Numbered from the stretch's first letter, positions 24,759-33,039 are shown. The stretch is 64,000 nt of DNA from PALSA-612 sp963776375 (GCA_963776375.1 CAVZMF010000010.1:62001-126000); one strand, 5' to 3'. Notes: a model not told the origin generated them from the letters alone. Translations and numbers: made by a program.

Positions 24759-25288
24759 GGGCGGCGATCGTCCAGGATGCGGGCGACGGGCGCGTGCTGA
24801 TGCTGGCCTGGATGGACGACGAGGCGCTCCGACGGACGCGCGAGACCGGCGAGGCGTGGTTCTGGAGCCGCAGCCGGCGCGAGCTCTGGCACAAGGGCGA
24901 GACCTCCGGGAACACGCTCGCCGTCGAGGCGATCCACGAGGACTGCGACGGCGACGCCATCCTCCTGCGCGTCCGTCCTGCGGGCCCTGCCTGCCACACC
25001 GGCTCGCGCTCGTGCTTTGCGCCCTGGCTGTGGCGCCGGGTCGCCGAGCGGGCGAAGGAGCGGCCGGACCGGTCGTACGTCGTGAAGCTCCTGGACGCAG
25101 GCCCCGCCGCCGCGGCGCGGAAGGTCGGCGAGGAGGGTGTCGAGGCGGCGCTCGCCGGGGCGGGCGAGAGCGACCAGCGCCTGGTCGAGGAGCTCGCCGA
25201 CCTCTGGTTCCACTCCTATGTGCTCCTCGCCGCGCGCGGGCTCGATCCGGACGACGTCGAGGCGGAGCTCCGCCGCCGGGTCCGCTAG
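24740..25288 (+). CDS. hisI: HisI/HisE bifunctional PRA-CH and PRA-PH
   Basis: A 182-residue fusion. Residues about 1-105 are phosphoribosyl-AMP cyclohydrolase (LMLAWMDDEALRRT, SRSRRELWHKGETSGN, DCDGDAILLRV, ACHTGSRSCF). The C-terminal part (about 110-182; KVGEEGVEAALAG, VEELADLWFHSYVLL) is phosphoribosyl-ATP pyrophosphohydrolase. CAGGAGGG sits just upstream of ATG. It is the last his gene, and its TAG shares CTAG with the convergent chorismate mutase stop. Confidence 0.94.
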   Translation: MADPDLRAAIVQDAGDGRVLMLAWMDDEALRRTRETGEAWFWSRSRRELWHKGETSGNTLAVEAIHEDCDGDAILLRVRPAGPACHTGSRSCFAPWLWRRVAERAKERPDRSYVVKLLDAGPAAAARKVGEEGVEAALAGAGESDQRLVEELADLWFHSYVLLAARGLDPDDVEAELRRRVR

Positions 25289-25545
25289 CGGTCGAGCTCC
25301 TGCTTGACGAGGTCGAGGATCTCGCGGAAGAGCCGGTCGACGCCCTCGGCCGACAGCGGCCCGCCGTTCAGCTCGCGCAGGCGGGCGAGGAGCCGCTCCT
25401 CCTGGCTCGGGTCGATGAACGGGACGCCGTCGGCCTCCTTCCGTGCGCGGATCTCGCGGACGAGCTCGAGCCGTCGGTTCACGAGCTCGAGCGTCTCGCG
25501 ATCCACGCCCGCGACCTCCTCGCGCAGCCGCTCGAGCTCGGTCAT
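25285..25545 (-). CDS. Chorismate mutase, AroQ class
   Basis: An 86-residue all-helical protein (LERLREEVAGVDRETLELVNRRLELVREIRARK ... DPSQEERLLARLREL) matching a stand-alone AroQ chorismate mutase that converts chorismate to prephenate. It follows pheA, separated by the R2 repeat, whose end (GGGAGCGGGA) provides its ribosome site. With PheA it gives both steps to phenylpyruvate as separate proteins instead of the enterobacterial fusion. Confidence 0.88.
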   Translation of the reverse strand: MTELERLREEVAGVDRETLELVNRRLELVREIRARKEADGVPFIDPSQEERLLARLRELNGGPLSAEGVDRLFREILDLVKQELDR

Positions 25546-25547
25546 TC

Positions 25548-25663
25548 CCGCTCCCGGCGCCGGCCGGGCCGGCGCCTCCGCGCCTGTTCCCGCTTCGGTG
25601 CCGGCGAAGCCGGCGCCTGCGCTCCCTGAGGCTCCTCGAGCGCTCCGTCGAGCCTACGCTCAC
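25548..25663. repeat. Dispersed repeat R2, copy C
   Basis: Contains two GGCGCCGG/CCGGCGCC inverted repeats and the shared CTCCGTCGAGCCTACGCTCACT. It fills the gap between pheA, whose stop lies inside it, and the chorismate mutase gene. Confidence 0.75.
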
Positions 25664-26520
25664 TCGTCCTCCACGTCGCGGCGGGCGGGGTACGACCCGA
25701 AGACCTGCAGCCTCCGCGTCCGGTCCCGCATCTCGCGCAGCGCCTCGTTGACGATCGGGTCGAGCGGATGGCCCGCGAGCACGGCATCGAAGCGGTAGCG
25801 CCAAGGCGTCTTCGGGATCGGCCGCGAGACGAGCTGGTGCAGATCGATGCGCAGGCGGCCAAACGGCTCGATCGCGCGGTAGAGCGCGCCCGGCGAGTGG
25901 TCGGTGACGAACGTGAAGGCGGTGCGCCAGTCCTCCGCCTCGCGGTCGATGCGCGTGTAGGTCGAGACGGAGACGAACCGCGTGTACGCCTCGGGGTGGT
26001 CGCCGACGTCGCCGGCGATCACGGTCAGCCCGTGCAGCTGCGCGGCGCGTTCGCTCGAGATCGCCGCCTGCGACGAGTCGCCGCTCTCGGCGACCAGGCG
26101 GGCGGCGTCGGCGGTCGTCGCTGCGGCGATCGCGGTCGCCCACGGCATTCCGGCCACGAGCGCGCGGCACTGGTCGAGGGCGACGGGGTGCGAGCGGATG
26201 AGCCGGAGCTCCTCGAGCGGCACGTCGCCGAGGGCGACGAGGCAGTGCCGGATGCGCAGCGCGGTCTCGGCGACGATCGACAGCGGGTGCTCGTGCAGGA
26301 GGTCGTGCGTCTCGGCGACCGAGCCGGCCAGCGAGCTCTCGATCGGCAGCACGCCGAAGTCGACCTCGCCGCCGACCGTCGCCTCGGCGACGGCGAGGAA
26401 GCTCGGCAGCGGGCGGAGCTCCGCGCCCCGCGGGAACAGGCGCCGGCACGCGGCGGCGCTGTGCGCGCCGTCCCGGCCGGGATAGGCGACTGCGATGGGC
26501 TTGTCGTCGGTGATGGACAT
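25660..26520 (-). CDS. pheA: Prephenate dehydratase with ACT domain
   Basis: A 286-residue enzyme converting prephenate to phenylpyruvate. The dehydratase domain (about 1-190) has VAYPGRDGAHS, FGVLPIESSLAGSV, SHPVALDQC and the catalytic TRF (AYTRFVSVS). A C-terminal ACT domain (about 200-280) carries HSPGALYRAIEPF and the ESRP-type motif VSRPIPKTPWRYRF, the usual phenylalanine feedback site. It is preceded by a leader-peptide region with its own promoter, so it is probably attenuated by phenylalanine supply. Confidence 0.94.
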   Translation of the reverse strand: MSITDDKPIAVAYPGRDGAHSAAACRRLFPRGAELRPLPSFLAVAEATVGGEVDFGVLPIESSLAGSVAETHDLLHEHPLSIVAETALRIRHCLVALGDVPLEELRLIRSHPVALDQCRALVAGMPWATAIAAATTADAARLVAESGDSSQAAISSERAAQLHGLTVIAGDVGDHPEAYTRFVSVSTYTRIDREAEDWRTAFTFVTDHSPGALYRAIEPFGRLRIDLHQLVSRPIPKTPWRYRFDAVLAGHPLDPIVNEALREMRDRTRRLQVFGSYPARRDVEDE

Positions 26521-26557
26521 GACGCTCCAGGGAATCGAAGGGCTCCGCGAGTAGAGG

Positions 26558-26597
26558 GCTAGCCGGCGTCTGCGGAAGAGACGGCGCGCCGGCTAGC
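26558..26597 (-). promoter_or_regulatory. pheA leader hairpin
   Basis: CGCTAGCCGGCG-type arms GCTAGCCGGCG and CGCCGGCTAGC form a perfect 11-bp stem with an 18-nt loop between the leader peptide and pheA. The leader stop TAG lies in the 5' arm. No U-run follows, so the mechanism may differ from simple termination. Confidence 0.6.
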
Positions 26598-26649
26598 GCG
26601 TAAAGACGCGCGCGACGAAGTACGAGAGGCTGTCGCGGCGGAGCGCCAT
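26593..26649 (-). CDS. pheL: Putative phe leader peptide
   Basis: An 18-residue peptide, MALRRDSLSYFVARVFTR, with Tyr-Phe and a later Phe codon, ending in the 5' arm of a hairpin 73 nt upstream of pheA. Its ATG is 8 nt after the -10 box of a promoter nearly identical in layout to the trp promoter, with no ribosome site. The position and Phe content fit an attenuator for pheA, although only two Phe codons are present. Confidence 0.65.
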   Translation of the reverse strand: MALRRDSLSYFVARVFTR

Positions 26650-26657
26650 GATCCGCC

Positions 26658-26686
26658 AGGGTACGCGCGGGCGTCGATCGGCGCAA
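26658..26686 (-). promoter_or_regulatory. pheA promoter
   Basis: TTGCGC (26681-26686) and TACCCT (26658-26663), 17 bp apart on the minus strand, 8 nt before the leader ATG. The -10 and the following GG match the trp promoter. Confidence 0.7.
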
Positions 26687-26694
26687 GCTAGGCC

Positions 26695-27388
26695 GTGCGC
26701 GCCTGGCTCCCGACGCTCTGCCGCGGCGGGTGGCGCGCCGGGCTGGCGCTCGGCGGCGCCATTCCCGGTGAGCCCAGGCTGGTGGCCAAGAGAGATCGAC
26801 GGCGGCTGGCTGCTCGACGGTACGTCGCCGTTCGTGTCCGGCTGGGGGCGCATCGACGTCGTGCTGACGCTCGCGCGCACCGAGGACGGCCGCCTGGTGA
26901 CGAGCCTGCTCGACGCGCGCGGGAGCGAGACTCTGGCCGTCCGGCGCCTGCAGCTCGTGGCGCTGAACGCGACGGCGACCGTGACGGCGTCCTTCCGGGC
27001 GCACCTCGTTCCGGCGGAGCGCGTTACGTCTGTGTCGCCCTACGCCGAGGGGCCGACGCCGCCCGAGGTGATCCGCATCCACGCCGCGCTCGCGCTCGGC
27101 GTCGCGTCCCGCTGCTGCCGGCTGCTCGGGCAGTCGGGGCTCGACGAGCAGCTCGTTCGCTGCCGCGCCGAGCTCGACCGACTCGACCCGAACACGATCG
27201 AGCAGGCCCGGGCCGAGGCCGGCGAGCTGGCGCTTCGTGCCGCCGCTGCGCTGGCGGCGCAGACGGGCAGCCGCTCGCTGCTGCTCGACGATCACGCGCA
27301 GCGGCTGGCGCGGGAAGCCCTCTTCACGCTGGTCTACGCGCTTCGCCCCGTCTCGCGGGCGGCAGCTGTCGAGCTGCTCACGACGTAG
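26695..27388 (+). pseudogene. Acyl-CoA dehydrogenase remnant
   Basis: About 230 residues matching only the middle and C-terminal domains of acyl-CoA dehydrogenases: CRGGWRAGLALGGAIPGEP, then after a frameshift near 26795 REIDGGWLLDGTSPFVSGWG, LTLARTEDGRLV and the C-terminal helices (HAQRLAREALFTLVYAL). The FAD-binding N-terminal domain of about 120 residues is absent; the space upstream is the pheA promoter. Probably a deletion relic, with the frameshift as a further defect or a sequence error. No neighbours suggest fatty-acid degradation. Confidence 0.7.
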
Positions 27389-27408
27389 CCGGGTGCTTCA
27401 GCGAGGCC

Positions 27409-28188
27409 CTAGACCGAGCGCTGGTAGGCGCGGAACGCCCGGGTCGCCAGCATCGTCGACACGACGAGCAGGGCCACGAGGAACCCGATGCGCGAGCCGA
27501 CCAGGCTCCAGTCCGTCGTCTGCGTCGCGGCGGACCGCGACGCCTGCACGCCCCAGTTGACCGGGTTGCCCTTGGCGACGTCCTGGATCCACGTCGGCGC
27601 CAGGCTCAGCTGCATGAACGCCGCCGACATGAACGTGAGCGGGAGCATGACCAGGGTGACGGCGCCGATCAGCGACTCGCGCTTGCGCACGACCAGCGCG
27701 AGCGCGTTGGAGAGCGCGGCGAACGAGGCGCCGAGCAGGGCAGCCACGATCACGAGCACGGCGATCCCGGCGGCGCCGTTGCGGAAGTGCGCGCCGGTCG
27801 CGTACGCGAGCCCGACGATCACGAGCGCCTGGACGACGATCGTCACGACGCCGTACGCCATGCTGCCGACGTTCAGCGCGCCTCTCCAGACCGGCGAGAC
27901 GAGGAACCGATCCATCACGCCGCGGTGCATATCGTCGATGAACGCCATGCCGTTCCACCCGGCGGAGGAGATCGCGGTCATCACGATCACTCCCGGTGTC
28001 AGGAAGACGATGTAGCTCCCGCTTGCGTCGAAGCCGGGGATCTCGACGACCTTCTTGAACAGGCCGCCGAAGATCAGTAGCCAGATGACCGGCTGGACGA
28101 GCGAGATCACGACCCAGGCGGGCTGGCGGACGAAGGCCCGCAGGTAGCGGAGGGTGATGTGCCAGCTGTGGCGGACGGCTCTCGTCAT
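27409..28188 (-). CDS. ABC-2 type exporter permease (DrrB-like)
   Basis: A 259-residue integral membrane protein with six predicted helices and the ABC-2 core WLLIFGGLFKKVVEIPGF, TPGVIVMTAISSAGWNGMAFIDD and the C-terminal NPVNWGVQASR. DrrA/DrrB pairs export hydrophobic drugs or lipids. The ATG overlaps the stop of the ATPase gene (ATGA). Divergent MarR control suggests inducible efflux; the substrate is unknown. Confidence 0.88.
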   Translation of the reverse strand: MTRAVRHSWHITLRYLRAFVRQPAWVVISLVQPVIWLLIFGGLFKKVVEIPGFDASGSYIVFLTPGVIVMTAISSAGWNGMAFIDDMHRGVMDRFLVSPVWRGALNVGSMAYGVVTIVVQALVIVGLAYATGAHFRNGAAGIAVLVIVAALLGASFAALSNALALVVRKRESLIGAVTLVMLPLTFMSAAFMQLSLAPTWIQDVAKGNPVNWGVQASRSAATQTTDWSLVGSRIGFLVALLVVSTMLATRAFRAYQRSV

Positions 28189-29160
28189 GCTGCGACTCCT
28201 TTCAGGACTTCGGTGTCGGCCTGGTCGAACGCCCGGCCGGCGTGGCGGAGATAGACCTCGTCGAGCGAGGGACGGGACATCGACACGCGCGCGACGGCAT
28301 GGCCGCCTTCGTGCAGCGCGGCGAGCACGTTCGGCATCGACGTCGCGCCGTCGCGCGCGCGGGCGCGGAGCAGGCGGGCGTCGACGGCGACCTCCGTCAC
28401 GCCGGTGACGCGCTCGACGGCCGCCCGAACGTCGCCAGTCGGGGGCGGCGGCCAGTTCGATCTCGATCGAGTCGCCCTGCAGGGCGCTCTTGAGCTCGTC
28501 GGAGGTGCCTTCCGCGACGATCGTGCCGCGGTCGACGATCGCCAGCCGGTCGGCGAGTTCGTCCGCCTCCTCCAGGTAGTGCGTGGTCAGCAGGATGGTC
28601 ATCCCCTGCTCGTTCAGCCGGCGGATCTCCGCCCACATCTCGGCCCGCACCTCCGGGTCGAGGCCGGTCGTCGGCTCGTCGAGGAAGAGCACCTGCGGCG
28701 AGTGGACGAGCCCGAGTGCGACGTCGAGCCGCCGCTGCATGCCGCCGGAGTAGGTGCCGGCGGCCCGGTCTGAGGCGTCGGCGAGGCCGAAGCGCTCGAG
28801 CAGGTCGGCGACGCGGCGCTTCAGCTCGCGTCCCGTGACGTCGTAGAGCTCGCCCTGGAGCACGAGGTTCTCGCGGCCGGTCGCGGCCGGGTCGAAGCCC
28901 GGCTTCTGCCCGACGGCGCCGATCGCCTTCCGAACCCGATCCGGATGCGCCAGGACGTCGATTCCGGCCACGGCGGCCGCGCCGGCATCCGGCCGGGTGA
29001 GCGTGGTCAGGATCTTGACGGTGGTCGACTTGCCCGCGCCGTTCGGTCCGAGCAGGCCGAAGATCGTCCCGGCGTCGACGTCGAACCCGAGTCCGTCGAG
29101 CGCACGCACGTCGCCGGGGTAGGTCTTGACGAGATCATCGGTGTGGATCGCTGTATTCAT
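28185..29160 (-). pseudogene. ABC exporter ATPase (DrrA-like), one frameshift
   Basis: An ATPase with Walker A GPNGAGKSTTVKIL, the signature YSGGMQRRLDVALG, Walker B QVLFLDEPTTGLD and the H-loop TTHYLEEADELADR. The frame breaks at a run of five G (plus strand) near 28440; one additional base joins AAAP to TGDVRAAVERVTGVTEVAVD and the DrrA C-terminal domain ending SMSRPSLDEVYLRHAG. The stop overlaps the permease start. With the homopolymer repaired it is a normal 325-residue protein, so a sequence error is likely. Confidence 0.85.
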
Positions 29161-29194
29161 CCGCTCTCCGTGGTAGAATTATCTTGACGCTCAA

Positions 29195-29207
29195 ATAGTT
29201 TAACTAT
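29195..29207. promoter_or_regulatory. MarR-type operator
   Basis: ATAGTT-T-AACTAT is a perfect inverted repeat in the 59-nt divergent region between the ABC exporter and marR genes, 13 nt before marR. AT-rich sequence on both sides (TTGACG, TAGAATTATC) could supply promoters it would block. Confidence 0.7.
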
Positions 29208-29219
29208 CGAAAGGTTCGA

Positions 29220-29711
29220 GTGTCAAGAGAATCTCGAGTCGAGCTGGTTCAGCGGCTCAACCGCGCGATCCGCATGTACCAGAACGGCCAGGACGCCTTC
29301 GACGACGCGGCGAGTCGCGTCCTCGGCATCAACCGGACGGATCAGCGCTGCATGGACATCATCGACCTGAACGGGCAGGTGACGGCGGGTCGGCTCGCGG
29401 CCGCGGCCGGGCTCTCGACGGGCGCGGTCACGACCGTGCTCGATCGCCTGGAGCGGGTGGGGTTCGTCCGGCGAGTGCGCGACCCGGACGACCGGCGGCG
29501 CGTGCTGGTCGAGCTCACCGACGAGGCGCGGCGCAGGGCCGGTGAGATCTGGGGACCGATCGCGATCGAGGCCGAGCAGATGTTCGCGGGGTACACCCAG
29601 GACCAGCTCGAGTGGATGCTCGAGTTCCTGCAGACCGGCCTCGAGTTCCTCGATCGACACCGCGCCCGTATCGAGACGATGGGCGCGGCGCCGGCCGCCA
29701 CCGAGGCATGA
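29220..29711 (+). CDS. MarR family transcriptional regulator
   Basis: A 163-residue winged-helix repressor: dimerisation helices at both ends, the recognition region LAAAAGLSTGAVTTVLDRLERVGFVRR and the wing DPDDRRRVLVELTDEARR. It starts with GTG at 29220 preceded by GAAAGG. It is divergent from the DrrAB-type exporter, sharing the ATAGTT-T-AACTAT operator, so it probably represses both itself and the exporter until a ligand binds. Confidence 0.92.
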   Translation: MSRESRVELVQRLNRAIRMYQNGQDAFDDAASRVLGINRTDQRCMDIIDLNGQVTAGRLAAAAGLSTGAVTTVLDRLERVGFVRRVRDPDDRRRVLVELTDEARRRAGEIWGPIAIEAEQMFAGYTQDQLEWMLEFLQTGLEFLDRHRARIETMGAAPAATEA

Positions 29712-29740
29712 GGGACAGACCGAAGTCTGTCCCTCATGCC
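29705..29740. terminator. Perfect 16-bp hairpin between marR and amtB
   Basis: GGCATGAGGGACAGAC-CGAA-GTCTGTCCCTCATGCC is a perfect stem with a CGAA loop. It includes the marR stop codon and lies between convergent genes, suiting a bidirectional terminator. No T-run on either side. Confidence 0.65.
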
Positions 29741-29751
29741 GTTCTTCGCTG

Positions 29752-31170
29752 CTAACCGGGCTCCGGGGCCGGGTCCAGCGTCGGCGCCGGCGTCGGCCGT
29801 TTGCTCGGGTGGTGTGGGCTGTCAGCCGGCCGATCCCACGGCGGGGTGACCCAGTTGTCGTAGCCGCCGGGAACCGGGATGTAGAACTCGGGATAGCCCC
29901 ACATGCCGTGCTCGGACACGTCGAGACCGGCCGTCTCGACCTCGGGCTCGACGCGGATCCCCCACAGCGCTTCATCACCCACAGCGCGCCGAACGACGCC
30001 GTGAACGTGAAGGCGCCGACGGCGACCAGGCCGAGCGCCTGTACGCCGAGCTGGTGGAAGGAGCCGCTGTAGACGAGGCCCGGCGTGCCCGTGGCGAGGT
30101 TCTTGGACGAGCACCGGCACCGCGAACAGTCCGGTCGCGAGCGTGCCCCAGACGCCCGACATGCCGTGCACGGACACGGCGCCGATCGGGTCGTCGATGC
30201 CGATGCGCTCGACGAAGATCACGCCGACGACGGCGATGAAACCGGAGACGAGCCCGATCACGATCGCCGCCCACGGCGCGACGAAGCCGGACGCGGCCGT
30301 GATCGCGACGAGCGCCGCGAGCACGCCGTTCAGCATCATCGAGATGTCCGGCTTCTTCAGGACGAGCCAGGCGGTCGACGATGCCGCCCAGCGCCCCGGC
30401 CGCGGCCGCGAGGTTCGTCGTCAGCGCGACGTAGCCGAAGTAGCCGAAGCCGCCGTAGTCGACCGAGAGCGTCGAGCCCGGGTTGAACCCGAACCAGCCG
30501 AACCAGAGGATGAGCGTCCCCAGGACGGCGTACGGGCATGTTGTGCCCGGGATCGGGTTTGCCCGGCCGTCGGTGCCGAACTTGCCGATCCGCGGCCCGA
30601 GCAGGATCGCTCCGGCGAGCGCCGCGAGCGCGCCCTGGTAGTGCACGACGGTCGAGCCGGCGAAGTCCTGCATGCCGAGCCCGAACAGCCAGCCGTGCGG
30701 GCTCCAGATCCAGTGCGAGACGACCGAGTAGACGATCGTGAAGTAGACGCCGAAGACGAAGTAGACCCACAGCTTCGCCCGCTCGGCCATCGCCCCCCAG
30801 ACGATCGCGAGCGACACGCCGGCGAACACGACCTCGAACAGGTAGCCGGCGGCGCCCGGGATCTCGCTGAACCAGTCGAACGGCGCCTGCCCGACCGGCC
30901 GTCAGCTCGTCGACGGAGGGGAAGAAGCCCGCCGTTCCGATCAGCGAGCCGCCGCCGCCGAAGGCGAGGCCGAAGCCGACCGCCCAGTAGACGAGCGAGC
31001 AGATCCCGAAGATGAGGACGTTCTTGCCGGCGATGTGCGCGGCGTTCTTCATCCGGGTCAGGCCTGCTTCGAGGAAGGCGAACCCGGCCTGCATGAACAT
31101 GACGAGGACGGCCGTGACGACGACCCAGATCGTGCTGGCGGCGATGAGGAGGTCGCTGGTTCTTAGGCAT
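29752..31170 (-). pseudogene. amtB: Ammonium transporter AmtB, several frameshifts
   Basis: Pieces in all three frames together cover an Amt channel: LLIAASTIWVVVTAVLVMFMQAG at the N-terminus, NAAHIAGKNVLIFG, FAGVSLAIVWGAMAER, SPHGWLFGLGMQDFAGSTVVHYQGA, FGWFGFNPGST, VHGMSGVWGTLATGLFA and FTASFGALWVMKALWGIRV near the end. At least five frame changes are needed (about 31150, 30890, 30370, 30100, 29970). Every segment is well conserved, which argues for sequence errors. The ATG at 31170 overlaps the glnK stop, the standard glnK-amtB pair for ammonium uptake. Confidence 0.85.
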
Positions 31171-31519
31171 CGAGCTCCACCTCCTCGAGGCGCAGGGCCG
31201 TCCGGTTGTGAGTCACGTTGCCGCGCGGGCGTCGTCCAGACGATCCCGTCGCCCGACTCGTTGCCGCTCCGCGCCGCGTCGGCGATCGTCGCCGACGACC
31301 CGCTCGGCCTGCTCGTCGGCGACGACGAAGATCGAGCAGCGCCTTGGGCAGGAACCGCGACTCGAACACGCGGCCGCGGTACTCGTGCGTGATCCCGCGC
31401 TGGCGCCCGTGCCCGACCGCCTCGACCACCGTCACGCCGACGTGGCCGGTCACCTCCTCGACGGCGTCGATCACCGTCTCGACCCGCTCCCGGATCACGA
31501 CCGCCTCCACCTTGACCAT
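31163..31519 (-). pseudogene. glnK: P-II nitrogen regulator GlnK, frameshifted
   Basis: A P-II protein of about 118 residues that would sense 2-oxoglutarate and gate AmtB. The first part is in one frame: KVEAVVIRERVETVIDAVEE, GHGRQRGITHEYRGRVFESRFLPK with the T-loop Tyr. Then frame changes (about 31345, 31300, 31220) are needed to reach ATIADAARSGNESGDGIVW and NRTALRLEEVELDA. As all conserved parts remain, sequence error is likely. It is preceded by a promoter and a terminator/antiterminator leader like that of glnA. Confidence 0.8.
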
Positions 31520-31552
31520 CCCGCTCACCCCCCTGCCTCCGGCTCGGACCAA

Positions 31553-31597
31553 CAAAAAAGCCCCAGGAGCCATGAGCTCCTGAGGCCTCGATGCCTC
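31553..31597 (-). promoter_or_regulatory. glnK leader RNA: antiterminator/terminator switch
   Basis: On the minus strand GAGGC-ATCGAG-GCCTC (31582-31597) can form a hexaloop hairpin. Its 3' arm GCCTC also starts the terminator GCCTCAGGAGC-TCATG-GCTCCTGGGGC (31560-31586), followed by TTTTTTG. The two folds are exclusive. A second hexaloop hairpin (GTCGCC-GGCGCA-GGCGGC, 31602-31619) precedes it. The glnA leader has the same design. Confidence 0.75.
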
Positions 31598-31630
31598 TGC
31601 GGCCGCCTGCGCCGGCGACCCGCTTCAAAG

Positions 31631-31660
31631 AAGATAGTCATAGAGGCGGACGCTCGTCAA
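31631..31660 (-). promoter_or_regulatory. glnK-amtB promoter
   Basis: TTGACG (31655-31660) and TATCTT (31631-31636), 18 bp apart on the minus strand. It would give a leader of about 105 nt containing the terminator switch. Confidence 0.65.
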
Positions 31661-31711
31661 ACGAGAACGGTTCGCTTGCGCCCTCGCGACAGGTCTCTGA
31701 CACTTCTCCAC

Positions 31712-33039
31712 GTGGCCCCGCCGGTGACCCGCTACGCGCGCTCGGGTGATGTGAACATCGCCTACCAGGTGATCGACGGCGACGGGCCGCTCGACGTCGT
31801 CTTCGTCCACGGCTTCGTCGGCAACATGGAGGTCCAGGCGGAACAGCCGGGTCACGAGGCGTGGTTCGAGCGCCTGGCCTCGTCAGGCCGCGTGATCCGG
31901 TTCGACCGCCGTGGCACAGGGCTGTCCGACCGGGTTCGTGAGGTCCCGACGCTCGAGGCCCGGATAGACGACCTCCGCGCTGTGATGGACGCAGCTTCGT
32001 CGCGTCGTGCCGCCGTGGTCGCGACTTCGAGGCAGCCTCGTTGGCGATGGTCTACGCGGCGACGTACCCCGAGCGCGTCGCCGCTCTCGCCCTCTACAAC
32101 CCGGTGGCGAAGGGAGTGCGGTCGCCCGACTACCCCTGGGCCAACTCATCGGAGGAGTGGGAAGAGTGGCTGGGCCAGATCCACACCAACTGGGGAACCC
32201 TCGAATACGCAGCCGAGAGCCTGCGGGCGGTGGCGCCCAGCGCCGCGGACGACCCTGCGATGGTGGAGTGGATGGCGCGCGTGCACCGGCTCGGCGCGAG
32301 CCCGGGCGCCGCCGAGGTGGTCCTGCGCATGGCGATGACCGTCGACGTCCGGGAGGTGCTGCCCTCGATCCGCGTTCCGACGCTGGTGCTCTATCGCGAC
32401 TTCGCGCGCGGCGAAGCCGCGTTCGTGGCCGAGCGTGTTCCGGGCGCCCGCGCCGTCGAGATCGGCGGTCCCGACACGATGTTCTGGCTGGCCGAGGGGC
32501 TCGTGGACGAGATCGTCGGGTTTTTCAGAGGCGTCACGGAGGAGCCGGTGCCGGACACCGTGCTTGCGACGATCCTGTTCACCGGACATCGTCGACTCGA
32601 CGCGTCCGGGCGGTGGAGCTCGGCGACAGAGCCTGGGCGGATCTCGTCCAGCGTCACCACGCGGCCGTCCGGGCGCAGCTCGACCGCTTCCACGGCCGCG
32701 AGCTGGACACCGCGGGCGACGGCTTCTTCGCGGCGTTCGACGGCCCGATCCGCGCCATCCGTTGTGCAGCCGCGATCCGAGAGCGCGGTGGGCGATCTGG
32801 GCCTGGTCGTGAGGGCGGGCTTGCACGCCGGCGAGTGCGAGGTGATCGGCGAGAAGCTCGGCGGCGTGGCCGTGATCGTCGGTGCGCGTGTGGCTGCGCA
32901 GGCCGACGCGGGCGAGATCCTCGTCTCGAGCACGGTCAAGGACCTCGTCGCAGGGTCCGGCATCGAGTTCGAAGACCGGGGCGTCGCGACGCTGAAGGGT
33001 CTGCCGGACGAGTGGCGGCTCTACGCGGTCGCCGGCTAG
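31712..33039 (+). pseudogene. Alpha/beta hydrolase-adenylate cyclase fusion, frameshifted
   Basis: A two-domain protein of about 440 residues in pieces. An N-terminal alpha/beta hydrolase part begins RYARSGDVNIAYQVIDGDGP and has FVHGFVGN, RFDRRGTGLSDRV and AATYPERVAALALYNP; the nucleophile elbow falls at a break near 32030. The C-terminal class III cyclase part carries ILFTDIVDSTR, ELDTAGDGFFAAFDG and VVRAGLHAGECEVIGEKLGG. At least four frame changes occur (about 32030, 32580, 32600, 32785). Similar fusions are common in actinobacteria. GTG 31712 is the likely start; its TAG shares CTAG with ppc. Confidence 0.78.

Noticed and set aside
29705..29740. The 36-nt perfect palindrome as a MarR operator
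   Set aside because: It lies at the 3' end between convergent genes and includes a stop codon, which suits a terminator. The better operator is at 29195-29207.
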